Positions 41,483 through 53,077 of a DNA stretch of 64,000 nucleotides are shown piece after piece; position 1 is the stretch's first letter; the number at the start of each line of letters is the position of its first letter. The notes beneath the pieces were generated by a model. That model did no database searches and was not told the DNA's origin. It saw only the letters and a program-made list of their open reading frames with translations. The position numbers and the translations under genes were made by a program. This DNA comes from Entamoeba histolytica HM-1:IMSS (lineage: Eukaryota; Evosea; Mastigamoebida; Endamoebidae). The stretch is taken from positions 67,472 to 131,471 of the forward strand of contig NW_001914879.1 of the NCBI RefSeq assembly GCF_000208925.1, read 5' to 3'.

Positions 41483-44400
41483 AGTAAGATCCTTTTCCAA
41501 TGCAGGAAATACAACAAATTTTATTGCCATTGTTATGGAGTAATGCCTTGACGTCTTGTAAAGAAAAGCAAACAAGACATAGAAATACAAGGTTAAATGC
41601 CAATAACAACAATAAATGCAATAACAACAATAAAAGATATTACAATTATAATAAAAGATATCACAATTATAATAAAAGAAATACCAAGAGAAAAGGGTTT
41701 AAAAAACAACAAAGACAAAGAAGAACGGAAAAAAAACAGGATAAATACTGGAATAATAACGAATATACAAACAATAGACATAGGTGGTTAACAATAAAAG
41801 AGATACATGAAAGAATAAAAGGAATAACAAGTAAATGGGAAAAAGGAGAATATGAAGAAATACTCAAAAAGTATGAAGGTAAAAGAAAAAGATGGTATGA
41901 TAATCAACAAGAAGTATATGCAATTAGAAAGAAAAAGATAATTGAAAAAATTAAAGAAGAAATTAAAGAAAACAAAAGACATTGAAGAAAAGACATTAAA
42001 ATAATTGAAAAAGAAATTAAAAACAAAACCCAATTAAAGAAATGAATGAAAGATGTAAAATTGCAAGAATAATAAATAACAAAGAAAGTACAAAGAAAGT
42101 ACAAGAAATACAACAAAACAAAGAAATAGAATTTTAATTGAAGTGTTGTATTGTTTTTCAATTAATTAGTTAAATAAGAAAATATTTAAGAAATTAAGAT
42201 GGGAACAATTTGAAAGTATAATAAAAGTAATAAACATCAATGCCAATAATGAAAATGAATATATTAAATATATTAAAATGTCACATAAAATAAAAGAAAA
42301 TACTAAAAGGCACATTAAAGTGAAAGTAAATGATATAATAGAAGGAAGAGTGGAGTGTGATTCAATAATAAAAAATATCATATTAAAGAATAACTCTACT
42401 GAAATGATGAAAAATACCTTAACACTCTCATCAATAAAGTGAAAGAAATGAAAATAGAAAAATGTACAAACATTAATTACTACTGGAAAAGAAAAGAAAC
42501 TGACCGATTAATAATGGAAATTAATAATAGATGGATATTGTCAGGAAGCAGAATGCATTATCTACAAGATGATATGAAGATGATTTCAATGGTTATGCAC
42601 CTCTATCTCTAAAATAAAATAATAAGAGATAAATTTGATGAAATAAAAGAAATCCTAAATAAAATAAATAGACTAGAAGATCTAGTCAATGGAAGGAAAT
42701 TGTACAGAATAAAGTGCATCATGAAATTAAAAGAACATGATGAAGAAGGAATAAAAGTTAAAGCACTAGAAAGAATAAAGTACCTAAAATATATGATGAC
42801 AATGAATAAAGAATTAAATTTAATAAGGAAGAAAGGGTCAGAATCAATACAAATAAAATAATGTTTGATTCTAACAAGAAAATTAGAATAAGGAAGAAAC
42901 AACAATGAAATATATCCAAATAACGATATTACTTTAGAATATTTGAAATCGTTATATGAAACACAGGTGAAATTAAATAAAGAGAATTGGAAAATAAAAC
43001 AAAACACCTCATGGAATGAAAGATATAGAAATTATGATAATGTCATAATAACAATAAATGAATTAAATTTAAGTATAATGAAAATAAGTAACTGGAAAAC
43101 ACCAGGAATAGACACTATATATTAGTATTATTGGAAAAGGATGTCATCATCAAGAGAAATCCTTCTTAACATCTTTAATGAATGGTTGAACTTCATTCAA
43201 AACATCCCATTAGACATGGTAAGTGGAAGAACTTTATTAATCCACAAAGTGATATGAATGATGTCACTAATTATCGTCATATCAGTTGTACAAATGTAAT
43301 TATGAAAGTATTTACCTCCATATTAAAAGAAAAGATTCACAGAAGACTTAACATGAATTGTGAATCATTTAAAATTAGTAAAAATCAACTGGGATGTAAA
43401 TTACAATCTTTAGCTGCTAAAGAATGAATAATTAATAGTCATATATTAAAGCAGCAGAAAGAAGAGAAATACCCAAAATATGTTGAGTCATATTATGACA
43501 TTAAGAAAACATATGACACAGTAAACCACGAATGGGTAATTGAATCATTAAAATATTTTAATGTAGAGGGTGTCATCATTGACATGATTGAAAGTATGAT
43601 GACTAGATGAAAGATATTCATCGGTTATAAATTTAATGAATATCTAGGTAGTATTAAATTAAATAGAGGAATTTTACAAGGTGATTCCTTATCAAATCTA
43701 CTGTTCATCATTCAGATGAATGTAATTTCTCAAATCATCGAAGAGAAATTCCCAAAAGCAAACCACACATTATATATGGATGATTTGAGAATAATGACGG
43801 AAAGTAGTGAAGAAATGGGAATAATCCACTGTGAAATTAAAGAAATAATAAGTGGAATAGGGATGGAAATGAATGAGAAAAAGTCAGGAATGGTATTAAA
43901 AACATTAAGGAAATACCAGATGGAATGCAAAACATCCCAGTCATTGAAGGTGAGGACTTGTATAAATACTTAGGAATATGGCAGTCCGATGAAATAGATG
44001 ACACCTTCAATTGTAAATCCATCAAAGAAAAAATGAATCAGAAAATGGAAGAAATAAACAGTGATGAAAGTAGTAATAGAAGATATATTACTAGAATAAA
44101 CACTGAAGTAATCAATATCTTCAGATATTCAGCATCAGTTGTAAATTGGAAAATCACTTAGATAAAATTGATTTGGAGATAAGAAAATATTTAAGAAAGG
44201 CAAAATACATTGGTGAAACTCCAAAGATAGGTTGTATGTCCCTCTAGAAGAAATGGGTGAAGGATTAATAAATATAAGGGACGAATATGTTATTGAATTA
44301 GTTAGAACAGTGATGTACTACTGTACCAGAGAAAGTGAAATAAGAAATAACATATTAGATAGATGGTACAGTAAGAAATGAATAAGGAATAGAATTAAAA

Positions 44401-45372
44401 ACATTAATTCATAAAATAAATGAAACAAAAATAGAAGAAATAATAAATGAAGGGATAGAAAAGAAAAAAGAAAAAGAAGTAGTAGAAATAAAGAAATTAA
44501 TGATAAATACATCAAAAAATGGAAATGTCATCAAATAAGTGACATTTTAGAAGATGGTTTGAGTCAAAATGAGTAGATAAAACTACTACAGTGAAAGCAT
44601 AGAATTTCATCAATATTAAAAAAATGCATTTCTTCAATTAACTAAAATGCAAGATGGAGCAATATTTTGTTTGTATAGAAAATCAAAAATAATGAAAAAT
44701 GAAAGATTGAAATACTGCCCACTTTGTAAAGACAAGATAGCTACAGTAGAACACATTCTACTATCTTGTATTTATCATAATAAATCACAAAAAGAAAAAC
44801 ATGACAATATTGGCATTATAATATTGATTAATAAGAAAATATACAGGAAATAAACAATATAAAAACCCCCATATGAAACAATATTCCAATATAAAGACAT
44901 TACAATGATATTGAACAAACAAATAATGCATAAAAGTGAATGACAATACCACAAAATACCAGACATATATGTATTAGATAAAAAGAAGAAAACTGGTCTA
45001 ATATTTGATATGACTAATGTTGCTGATGACAATATTAATTTAGTGTATTTGAAGAAAAGAAATAAGTACAATGAATTAAAGAATAGAATAAGGAAAATAG
45101 AAGATGTCAAAATAAATCAAGTAATAATCTCAATTAATTGATTAATAAATAAAGAAAGCAATAAATTAATTAAAGAATTAAAAATTGAAATTGACATCGA
45201 GAAAGAAGTAAAAAACCTTGTAATAAAAAACATGATAGATATCATTGAATATTGCTTCAATAATAATCAAAAATATTCCATAAAATTGCTAGAAAAAGAG
45301 TCAATGAATGGGATTAGTTTCCACTGATGCAAGATTAATAGAAATTAATTCTATTGATACTTATTTAAAGTA
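41483..45372 (+). mobile_element. EhLINE-type non-LTR retrotransposon, near complete, pseudogenised
   Basis: About 3.9 kb on the plus strand. ORF1 is read at 41500-41985 (Asn/Lys/Tyr-rich, nucleic-acid-binding type). ORF2 pieces follow from about 42620 to 45350: a GKWKNFINPQSD block at 43182-43427, YMDDLRI at about 43776 in 43716-43973, the CCHC region CPLCKDKIATVEHILLSC in 44647-44853, and KIPDIYVLDKK...LIFD (PD-x14-D) at about 44952-45010. Many stops and frameshifts interrupt it, so it is inactive. The 3' end AATTCTATTGATACTTA resembles the SINE/LINE shared tail. I found no clear target duplication, consistent with age. It is inserted between two genes, upstream of the kinase start (41265). 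Confidence 0.92.
41500..41985 (+). CDS. LINE ORF1 remnant (nucleic-acid-binding type)
   Basis: A 161-aa open frame in the 5' part of the LINE. It begins MQEIQQILLPLLWSNA; residues about 30-56 are a low-complexity block from tandem 21-bp units (AAAAGATATNACAATTATAAT type) giving NYNKRYHNYNK. The rest is Lys/Arg/Glu-rich, with KWEKGEYEEILKKYEGKRKR. This matches the position and style of EhLINE ORF1 proteins. It is probably truncated: later sequence (41986-42600) stays coding-like but broken. Confidence 0.6.
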   Translation: MQEIQQILLPLLWSNALTSCKEKQTRHRNTRLNANNNNKCNNNNKRYYNYNKRYHNYNKRNTKRKGFKKQQRQRRTEKKQDKYWNNNEYTNNRHRWLTIKEIHERIKGITSKWEKGEYEEILKKYEGKRKRWYDNQQEVYAIRKKKIIEKIKEEIKENKRH

Positions 45373-45907
45373 AAAATGATATTTAACTATATTTTTATTC
45401 TTAATTACATTTATTATTCTATTTTTTATTATCAATGCCATGTGCATTTATGAATATTACAAATATCATTATTCATCATTTAAATTCTTCTTATTTTTTA
45501 TTATATTTTCATGTTTAGTCTTCATACTGAATCTTAACTATCTTTATTTAATATATTCTAATAACATATTTACTTTATCCACATTTTTTTCATTAATTTA
45601 CTTAAGTATATCCTCCTATTGATTAACACCATTTCACAGTGGTTGAATATAGAAGAGTCTTAAAGAAATTTCATAAGAAATGGATAAAAGTAGTAAAAAG
45701 AATAAAAATAGGAATAAAAGAACGATAAATAAGAAAATTAAAAAATAATAAGAATAAAAAGTGAATTTAAACAACAAAACATTAGAAAATTGTATAAAAA
45801 ATAACTTAATTACAAATAACATGTATATTTTGACTTTTCTTTAAAACACCGAAGTGAGCTTCATCCACATAAATATAATCAAACTTTTAATTTTTAATTA
45901 TTGGTAA
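45373..45907. other. Spacer between LINE and RasGEF gene
   Basis: 535 bp of A/T-rich DNA. The 60-codon frame at 45440-45622 is hydrophobic low-complexity text. The region just before the RasGEF ATG includes AAAACACCGAAGTGAGC, slightly more complex, likely promoter or leader. Confidence 0.4.
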
Positions 45908-47757
45908 ATGACTGAAAATGAAAGTAAAATGACAAAAGAACCTAATACAAAACCAGAACAGCCTATAAAGGAAAAACATAATACCAATAGAAAACGCAGG
46001 TCAAGTTCTTCAAGTACACCAAGAAATACTTTAACTCTAAGTTTATCAAAACGGTTTTCAGGAATAAAGTTAGGTTCATTAAAAGAAGGATTAATTGTTC
46101 CAGAGCAATTTAGTGCATTAGAACCTATCCATATCAAAGTTATCAACCAAATTACTGACTGTGATACATATGAGAAGCTTGAGAAAGTTTTATCAACATA
46201 CACTATTCAATTCTTTGAAAAAACACTAGAGAATAAAGTAATTTGTCCACGAATGTTAATTTGGAAATTAGAAGAAACTCATAGAATAGTATTAGAAGTA
46301 ATTTGTCGATTATTAAAAAATAAAAAAGACAAAAATGAAATATTAACATCTATTTTGTCTGAAAGTCAACCACATAATACTAAAGTTCTCCAACAATTTG
46401 TTGATGATATATTCTCAAATGAAAGTTTATTTGAAAAAGAAGGAGATCCTTCTTTTAATGATGATGGAGAAATTGTAACCATTTCTAAAGAGTGTCTTAA
46501 AGAATTATTGTTTAAACCAGAAGGTAGTAAAAAGCTTGACGAATTATTCTCCTACACTCAACAAAATTATTTTACAGAAAATGACTTAATAAATCTTCTT
46601 GAACAAAAAATGTATGAAATAAATACAAACACTGACTCTTGTTCATCTTATACTAATGAACAAATTTCAAAGTCATTAGTAATTCTTTGTGAAATTAATT
46701 CATTTGATTCTAATACACTCAGTCAAATAAGAAAGATACGAATGAGTCATAAAAAAGAAACTTTCAGCAGTTTTAGAATTGCAATAAATCAAAGTACTGA
46801 TGAAGGTGTTAAAATAACATCAAAACGTGCACCAAAAAGAATTCCTATAAAAAGATATAACTCTGCTTCAAAAATTGATCTTTGTCCTTATACAAAATTA
46901 ACAGAATCACAAATTCTTTCAACTGAAGACAAAAAATCTCCAAAAGAATTTGAACTTTTATCTCTTTCTAAAATAACTACAGAAAGTTCTAAAGATTTGA
47001 CTATTTCTTTATCGAATGATTCATACAAAGTTGAAGAAGGAAATGTAAATGACAATATATTGGGAATAAACCCAAAAATTTTTGCAGAACAATTAATGGT
47101 TTATGATATCAATTTATTTGGGAACATTCCTCTTAAAGAAATAATACTCATTGATAAATCACCATTTATCATTTATGGTACTTCTAAGTTAACTCAAATA
47201 GAAAATTTAGTTATCAAACATTCTAATACAAGAAATGGTATTGATTATTTTATAACAGTTGCGTATAAATGTTTCAAATTAGGAGACTTTAATATGGCTT
47301 TTATTATTTACTCTTGTATCATTAGAGCATCTTATAAACATTCTGATGAATTTGAAGTTTGTTGATTATTATTATTTAAAATAAAGTAATTAATATTGTA
47401 GAATAAAAAGAATGGAAAGTACTTTAATAAACTAGCACATGTTTTTTCAATTAATCAGAATCATCGTAACTATAGAGAAGAATTTAATAAGAGAAACACC
47501 AATGAAAGAATACCTGTTATTTGTTTGTTTTATTGTCTCTCTTTCTTTATGACATAAACTTATATTAATTAGCAACATGGATCCATGACTTCTTAAGTGA
47601 AAAAGAAAAAGGGTTTATTGTTGATAACTTACTAAGTGTCTATAGAATGAAGTCATATGTAGACTGTGTTAAGGGTATTTTGTTTATTCATAAAATAACT
47701 TTAAAACTTCAAAGAATTGATTCAATACAAAAGTATTTAACTGAATTTAAACAATGA
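45908..47757 (+). CDS. Ras guanine-nucleotide exchange factor (RasGEF), three exons
   Basis: Exons are 45908-47356, 47402-47522 and 47573-47757, with introns of 45 and 50 nt (both GTTTGT...TAG). The spliced protein is 584 aa. The CDC25-homology domain begins near residue 392: GINPKIFAEQLMVYDINLF, then YGTSKLTQIENLVIKHSN, FITVAYKCFKLGDFNMAFII and, from exons 2 and 3, NQNHRNYREEFN and IPVISTWIHDFLSEKEKGFI. Without splicing, the domain would stop mid-helix at SDEFE. Residues 1-60 are basic and Ser-rich; the region 60-250 could hold a REM-like helical module. Function: activates Ras/Rap GTPases by GDP release. The C-terminus (IQKYLTEFKQ) is close to the domain end. Confidence 0.88.
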
Positions 47758-48714
47758 TATAACTCTTTTCTTTATTATTCTTTTGTATCAAAAATATACC
47801 ACTTATAAACAAAAAATAAAGATATGAAAAAACCAATAAATAACATGATAAATTTAATAAAAAAATATTGTCCTTACAATAAAGTCATGTCTAAGACTAA
47901 ATTTTATTCAACAATTCAATATTTTTTTTTCTAGAAGAATTTCCTAAATTCAATCATTCTCAAAATTATTCCCATCTGGAGCTTCGGGATGTGCATTTTT
48001 TTTTGAAAAAAAACATACCAATATTAATAGAGGCATGTGTTGTTTCTTCAAAGAATTTTCAACTAACTGTACTAATCTCAGATTTTTGTTGTATTAATCA
48101 ACCATTTAAACACAAGTGATAAAGTTAATCATTTTCAAATACATTTCTTTTGTTTATTTTTTCTTTATGTTATAGACTCTTTCTATTTTTAAATCTAATC
48201 TAATTCTCTACAACAATAACCAAATTCATAACACTAAACTTTCTTTTTTTTCTATGTTTCTATATATGTTTTTTTTAAAAAACAAGTCTCTTTCTCTTAA
48301 CTTTCTTTTGTCAACATTGTAAATTTAACTTTCTTTATTCACTTTGGTTACAAACGTCACAAAATTTTAATTTTCTATCAAAAACTTTGCATTATATTGA
48401 TAGTGGTTATGACACTTCATTTTCTAATCAACTCAAGAATCTTTAATAAAATAATTGGAACTGTAACGTTCAGGAAATACATAGATATGGTGTTGTTACT
48501 TCAACCAAGAATTGTCAAAAAAAATTATTGTTAAAAAACCTCACCATATTACAGTAGTTCTGAACAATAATCAGAGTATCAAGAAGATAAATTTTGGTTG
48601 TAAAAAATTAGAATAAAACATAGACTTTATTGTTTTTTGGAAAAAAAATACTTCAGTGACATTATGATAACAAAGATGAAGATTACTTTAAAAACAATGA
48701 GTAGAATTAAAGAA
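47758..48714. other. Intergenic region between convergent RasGEF and PUF genes
   Basis: 957 bp between two 3' ends, so it need not hold a promoter. A/T-rich with T-rich runs and nothing recognised on either strand. Confidence 0.5.
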
Positions 48715-50022
48715 TTATTTTGTGAATGATTGTAAAAGTTTCTTCTCGACATGATATGAGAATTGACTGTTTGAAGGGATTAGAGGAATAATTTGATGAG
48801 CCATTTCTTCTTTTGTCTTTTCTGGAAGAGCATCAAGGAATGCTTGAATGACAAAATTTCCATATTGATCTTCAACTAATGCATCAAGAGATTCAGGTTG
48901 TGATAATATATCAAGTAATGGTTGTCTTTCATTTTCTGTTGAACATTTCAAACACTTTTCAACTACATTTGAACTAAACTTTTGTTTAGAATAAAATACA
49001 ACATCATCTTTAATTTTTTGAATAATGTCTGAAATAATTGTTGGGTCATTTTCCATCAAATGTTGAATAACAAAATTACCATATTGGTCTTGTATTAAAT
49101 CACAACAGTTTGAAAGAAGTTGTGGTTTAATTAAATTAATTTGTTGAATTGTTGAATTGTCAATGGCATGTGTAAGTACAGAACACCCAATCTTAGTTTT
49201 GGAAATACGTACAACACAATCTTTTAATCCTCCATAAAAGAAATTAGAATTTTTTTCATTGAAAATTTTTAATAAAGTTTGAATAACATAATTAGCATGA
49301 GGGTCAATGACTAATATTGAAATATTATTTCTTAATATTGGAGACCATATTTGAATATGTCTTTCTCTCATAAATGGTGCAATTTTTTGAACTGTATATC
49401 CTCCAAACTGATGGCAACAATACTTTACTAAATTATCAGCAACAACACCAAACACATTATCTTTTATTTCTTCACTTCCAAATTCTACAATCTTTGGTAA
49501 AACATACTGTCCATTTGGATGAGTTATAAGTTCTTCTAAATAATCTTCAAGTTCTTCAAAAATAAGAAGAACACTCTCTTCACTTGCACCATCCAATAGT
49601 TTTTGTAATAATGAACATCCTGAGGCATATTTAGTCATTTGATAAAATTGTCCTTGAAACTCTGAAACAATAATCTTTTGTTCTGCTTTCTTATTAGGAT
49701 TAATATTAGTTGTTAATTTAATAGATGGTAATGAAAATGACTTTGCTATTTTCTCAAGTTCTTGTGGTGTTGGCTTGATGATCTTTCTTTTCCTTTCTGT
49801 TTGTTCTATTCTTGTTTTATTTTTGCTCACGTTATTGTTGACATCAATTTGAATAGGTCTTGATTTGAACTTTCTAACAATACTTTCAATAGAACTAAGT
49901 TGAGACAAAACCATTTGAGACTCTGTTGTTGCTGGTGATTTTAATAACAATTTTCGTGCTTGAATAGTGTTATCTTGATACATTTTGAGTATCTTCTGAT
50001 ATGTTCTCAATGCTACTTCCAT
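48715..50022 (-). CDS. Pumilio/PUF-domain RNA-binding protein
   Basis: A single-exon 435-aa protein. Residues 135-435 form a PUF array. Clear repeats include KYASGCSLLQKLLDGASEES, THPNGQYVLPKIVEFGSEE, HQFGGYTVQKIAPFM, DPHANYVIQTLLKIF, DQYGNFVIQHLMEND, KFSSNVVEKCLKCSTE and DQYGNFVIQAFLD. In the canonical repeats, the 12th/16th-position pairs such as N-x3-Q in NFVIQ contact single bases (N/Q reads U), as known for this family. About 130 residues precede the array. Function: sequence-specific binding of mRNA 3' UTRs to repress or destabilise them. Confidence 0.93.
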   Translation of the reverse strand: MEVALRTYQKILKMYQDNTIQARKLLLKSPATTESQMVLSQLSSIESIVRKFKSRPIQIDVNNNVSKNKTRIEQTERKRKIIKPTPQELEKIAKSFSLPSIKLTTNINPNKKAEQKIIVSEFQGQFYQMTKYASGCSLLQKLLDGASEESVLLIFEELEDYLEELITHPNGQYVLPKIVEFGSEEIKDNVFGVVADNLVKYCCHQFGGYTVQKIAPFMRERHIQIWSPILRNNISILVIDPHANYVIQTLLKIFNEKNSNFFYGGLKDCVVRISKTKIGCSVLTHAIDNSTIQQINLIKPQLLSNCCDLIQDQYGNFVIQHLMENDPTIISDIIQKIKDDVVFYSKQKFSSNVVEKCLKCSTENERQPLLDILSQPESLDALVEDQYGNFVIQAFLDALPEKTKEEMAHQIIPLIPSNSQFSYHVEKKLLQSFTK

Positions 50023-51288
50023 TTCTTCAAATCTTTTCTGATGAACATTATCTTCAAACGATTTTACAAAATCTATATGTTACTTCTTTTTTATCAATAA
50101 ACATTTGTAATATAATAATATATAAACAAACCACGAGAATACACACAATTCATACTTTGTTTTAATACTACTTCTTTCTTCTCTTTCATTTTCTTAAGTA
50201 TTTAATTATGATTCACAAATTATCATGAAAAGAAAATAATCGTTTCATCTCATAATCAATAAAACTCCTTATTATTTTTGATTGATAACTCTAATACCCA
50301 AAAAAACTTAATGAAAGAATGTAATAATTTTACTAAAACTTCTAAGTCTATTTAATTTCAAATAACTCCTCTTTTTAGTTGTTTATGTCTTTTTATATTT
50401 TGTTTGAAAAATTATCAGTTTTTTTACTCTAATTTTTTTAATAATACAACATTAATATTACTACATCATCTGTATAAACATATATAATCTAATAATGTAT
50501 CATTAAAATGAGAGTCATTACTTATTCTTAATCAACAAAAATTTAATTAACTTCAAATAATTATAGTTATTTTTAAAGCTTCTAGTAAAATTTATTCAAA
50601 AATAAGTTTTTTATATAAGAAACATAAATGCATATTTAACTGCTTTCTATTTTTTTCATTTAGAAGTAAAATAATCAACTAAATACTAATTCAATGAAAT
50701 TAATTTAAAAATCAGTTTCTTTAATTTGTTATTTAATTAGCATTTCAATGAAACTGAATAACTTATTTAGAACAATATTTGCTATTCATTAATTTTATGA
50801 CTATGACAAATTTATTACTTTAGAATTAAACATTTATAAAAACTAAAAATAGATTAACTTCCAGTTAATCTATTTTTAGTCTTACTTACGATTATCAATT
50901 AAAAATAAATACTGAATTATAATATATAAGAAGATCGAGACAAAATAACATTACCAAATGATCTTATCTTTGAATTAATTCTCATTGAATAATACATAAT
51001 TCTCTTTCTACTGCATTATAAAAAAATATTTCTTCCTCTTATTAATATTTTATATCATGTAAGTTAATTATAATTCATAAACAATGGTTCTATTAAAACA
51101 AATTATTATTATTATTATTATAAATTGAACAAATTAATATTAATACAGTGGAAGTATTTTACATTAAGAAAAGACTCATAATAACAATAAACTTACCTTT
51201 CTTTATAAAATAACAAAGAAGTAAAAAATTATTTTGTTATATAATACAACAAAACCTAAAAATAAAAAATAAAAAAATCATTTGATTA
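50023..51288. other. Divergent spacer between PUF and SF3B2 genes, with a strong hairpin
   Basis: 1266 bp of A/T-rich DNA between two divergent starts. It contains the perfect 18-bp inverted repeat at 50842-50880 (3-base loop). No other gene or repeat recognised. Confidence 0.55.
50842..50880. repeat. Perfect inverted repeat, 18-bp arms, 3-nt loop
   Basis: Left arm ACTAAAAATAGATTAACT (50842-50859), loop TCC, right arm AGTTAATCTATTTTTAGT (50863-50880). All 18 pairs match exactly. It could form a hairpin in RNA or a cruciform; it is not next to the end of any gene here. Confidence 0.9.
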
Positions 51289-51967
51289 ATGTCAAAGCCA
51301 CGACCCCCAAAGTCAGTAAGAATAAAACAACAGTTTGTTGCTGTAGCAAAACTTAAATTACTTGTTAAACATCCAGAATTAGTTGAGTTTCATGATTCAA
51401 ATTCAAAAGAACCTGAACTTCTTCTTGAGTTAAAGTCATTAAAAAACACAGTACCAATACCACAGCATTGGTGCCAAAAGAAAAGATATCTTAATGGAAG
51501 AAAAGAACGTGAGCCATATCGATTACCTGATTTTATTGAAGCTACAGGTGTTAGTCAATTAAGACAGGCATATCTTGAACGAGAAGAAGAGATGAAATTA
51601 AAACAAAAAATGAGAGAAAAAATTCGACCAAAGAATGTAGGATGTATTGATTATCAAATTTTATATGATGCTTTTTTTAAGAACCAAAAGAAAGGTTCTA
51701 TGACAGTATTTGGTGATATATATTATGATGGTAAAGATGAGAATCAATATTATGGTACACCATTTAAATTATCATCAAAACTAAGAGTTTGTATATAATT
51801 TAATCATACTTAAAACAAAGAAATACTAATTAATTTTATAGAGTGCATTAGGAATATCAGACAATGACACACCTCCATGGGCAGAAGCCATTAGAAAATA
51901 TGGACCACCACCTTCGTATAGAGAAATAATACCACTTTTATATCAAAACAAAACACAGATACAATAA
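51289..51967 (+). CDS. Splicing factor 3B subunit 2 (SF3B2/SAP145/Cus1), two exons, minimal form
   Basis: Exon 1 is 51289-51786 and exon 2 is 51842-51967; intron 51787-51841 (55 nt, GTTTGT...ATAG). The product is 207 aa. Family blocks are DFIEATGVSQLRQAYLE, RPKNVGCIDYQILYDAFFK, TVFGDIYYDGKDENQYYG and, from exon 2, SALGISDNDTPPWAEAIRKY and GPPPSYREI, the PSP-type end. It lacks the long N-terminal and C-terminal extensions of human SF3B2 (about 895 aa), so it is a minimal core. Role: U2 snRNP SF3b component that helps fix the branch-point complex. Confidence 0.92.
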
Positions 51968-52082
51968 TAGGATATTTCTTTTGAATATTGTTTGAATTTT
52001 TTTCCTTCTCCATTAAAATTCTTTTTCCAAAAACCTTGAAAATTCAAAGAACTACAAATAAAACAGTGATTCTTCATTTCCC

Positions 52083-52706
52083 ATGATCTTCTTATTACTA
52101 CCACTTTTAGTATTTTCACAAGAATGTGTTCTCAGAGATATAAACTACTCAAAATTAACTAAACCAAAAAATGATCCATATCTTCTCTCTTATCCAGCTT
52201 ATACTTTCCATTTTAATATTTGTGGACCTGTAGATGATAATGGTAATGTTGCAGTCGCTATTGCTGATGATGTTACTTATTCACTTGGTAAATATTCAAC
52301 TCAAGAACCATTTACTGATAATAATGGTAATGGTTTTAAATATGCTGGAGGATCTAAAAGCAGATCCGGCAATTTATGGAGTTCATCTATTTATATAAAG
52401 TGCGACAATACAGTAACAAAAGATATTATTCAAGTTTCAACTGCTGATTTTGATAAAGCCACTGTCAGCTTTGAAATTAGAGGACCTTCTGCTTGTGTTG
52501 TTGAAGAAAGCAAAAAATCTCTTTCACCAGTTGCAATTATTTTTATTATTATTGCTGTAATTGTCTGTGTTATTCTTATTGTGTTTGGTTCTTGGTGTCT
52601 TGTTAACTTTTTTATTGGAAAAAGAGGAATTGCTGTTCTTCCATTATATAGCATTTTCCATAAACAACAAGATGCATTTGCCACTGAAAAAGCTAATTTA
52701 ATTTAA
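52083..52706 (+). CDS. Type I membrane protein with MRH (mannose-6-phosphate-receptor-like) domain
   Basis: A single-exon 207-aa protein. Signal peptide MIFLLLPLLVFSQ, then a luminal domain of about 130 residues with paired Cys: YTFHFNICGPV, FKYAGGSKSRSGNLWSSSIY, IKCDN and VSFEIRGPSAC. This arrangement matches MRH domains as in cation-dependent mannose-6-phosphate receptors, OS-9 and Atg27. A transmembrane segment follows (VAIIFIIIAVIVCVILIVFG), then a short cytosolic tail of about 35 residues with a tyrosine (LPLYSIF), a YxxPhi sorting signal. Ligand binding residues are not provable here. Likely cargo receptor or Atg27-like protein cycling between Golgi and endosomes. Confidence 0.75.
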   Translation: MIFLLLPLLVFSQECVLRDINYSKLTKPKNDPYLLSYPAYTFHFNICGPVDDNGNVAVAIADDVTYSLGKYSTQEPFTDNNGNGFKYAGGSKSRSGNLWSSSIYIKCDNTVTKDIIQVSTADFDKATVSFEIRGPSACVVEESKKSLSPVAIIFIIIAVIVCVILIVFGSWCLVNFFIGKRGIAVLPLYSIFHKQQDAFATEKANLI

Positions 52707-53077
52707 TTTCCTTTTGATCACAATTAATAATTATTTTTTTGAATTAAAACATTAAATACACTTAATAATCCTTTTTTGTTTTTTATTTAATAACAAATAA
52801 TAACTTCATTTTTAAGACTTATCACAAAGAAGAATCTTCTTATATAATAAATAACTAAAATTTATCGTTTTGTCTTGGTTATATTTGATAAGATATAAAA
52901 TTCAATGACTAAATGTTTTTTTTGAAACAAATTCCAAATCATTCAATCTCATGAAATAATTTCATAAAATAAAAAATCTTTTTTTTTTATTTTATAATTT
53001 TTTAATAACAAAAAATAACCCTAAAATTTTGAGTTATTGTATTTTTTAAGTTCTTGTTTATTAATTATTGATTTCAT
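52707..53077. other. Spacer
   Basis: 371 bp of A/T-rich DNA with T-runs (52980-53000). No gene. It holds the promoter of the METTL6-like gene. Confidence 0.5.

Noticed and set aside
41593..42161. Several hydrophobic minus-strand ORFs
   Set aside because: They are antisense shadows of the Asn/Lys-rich LINE ORF1 region.
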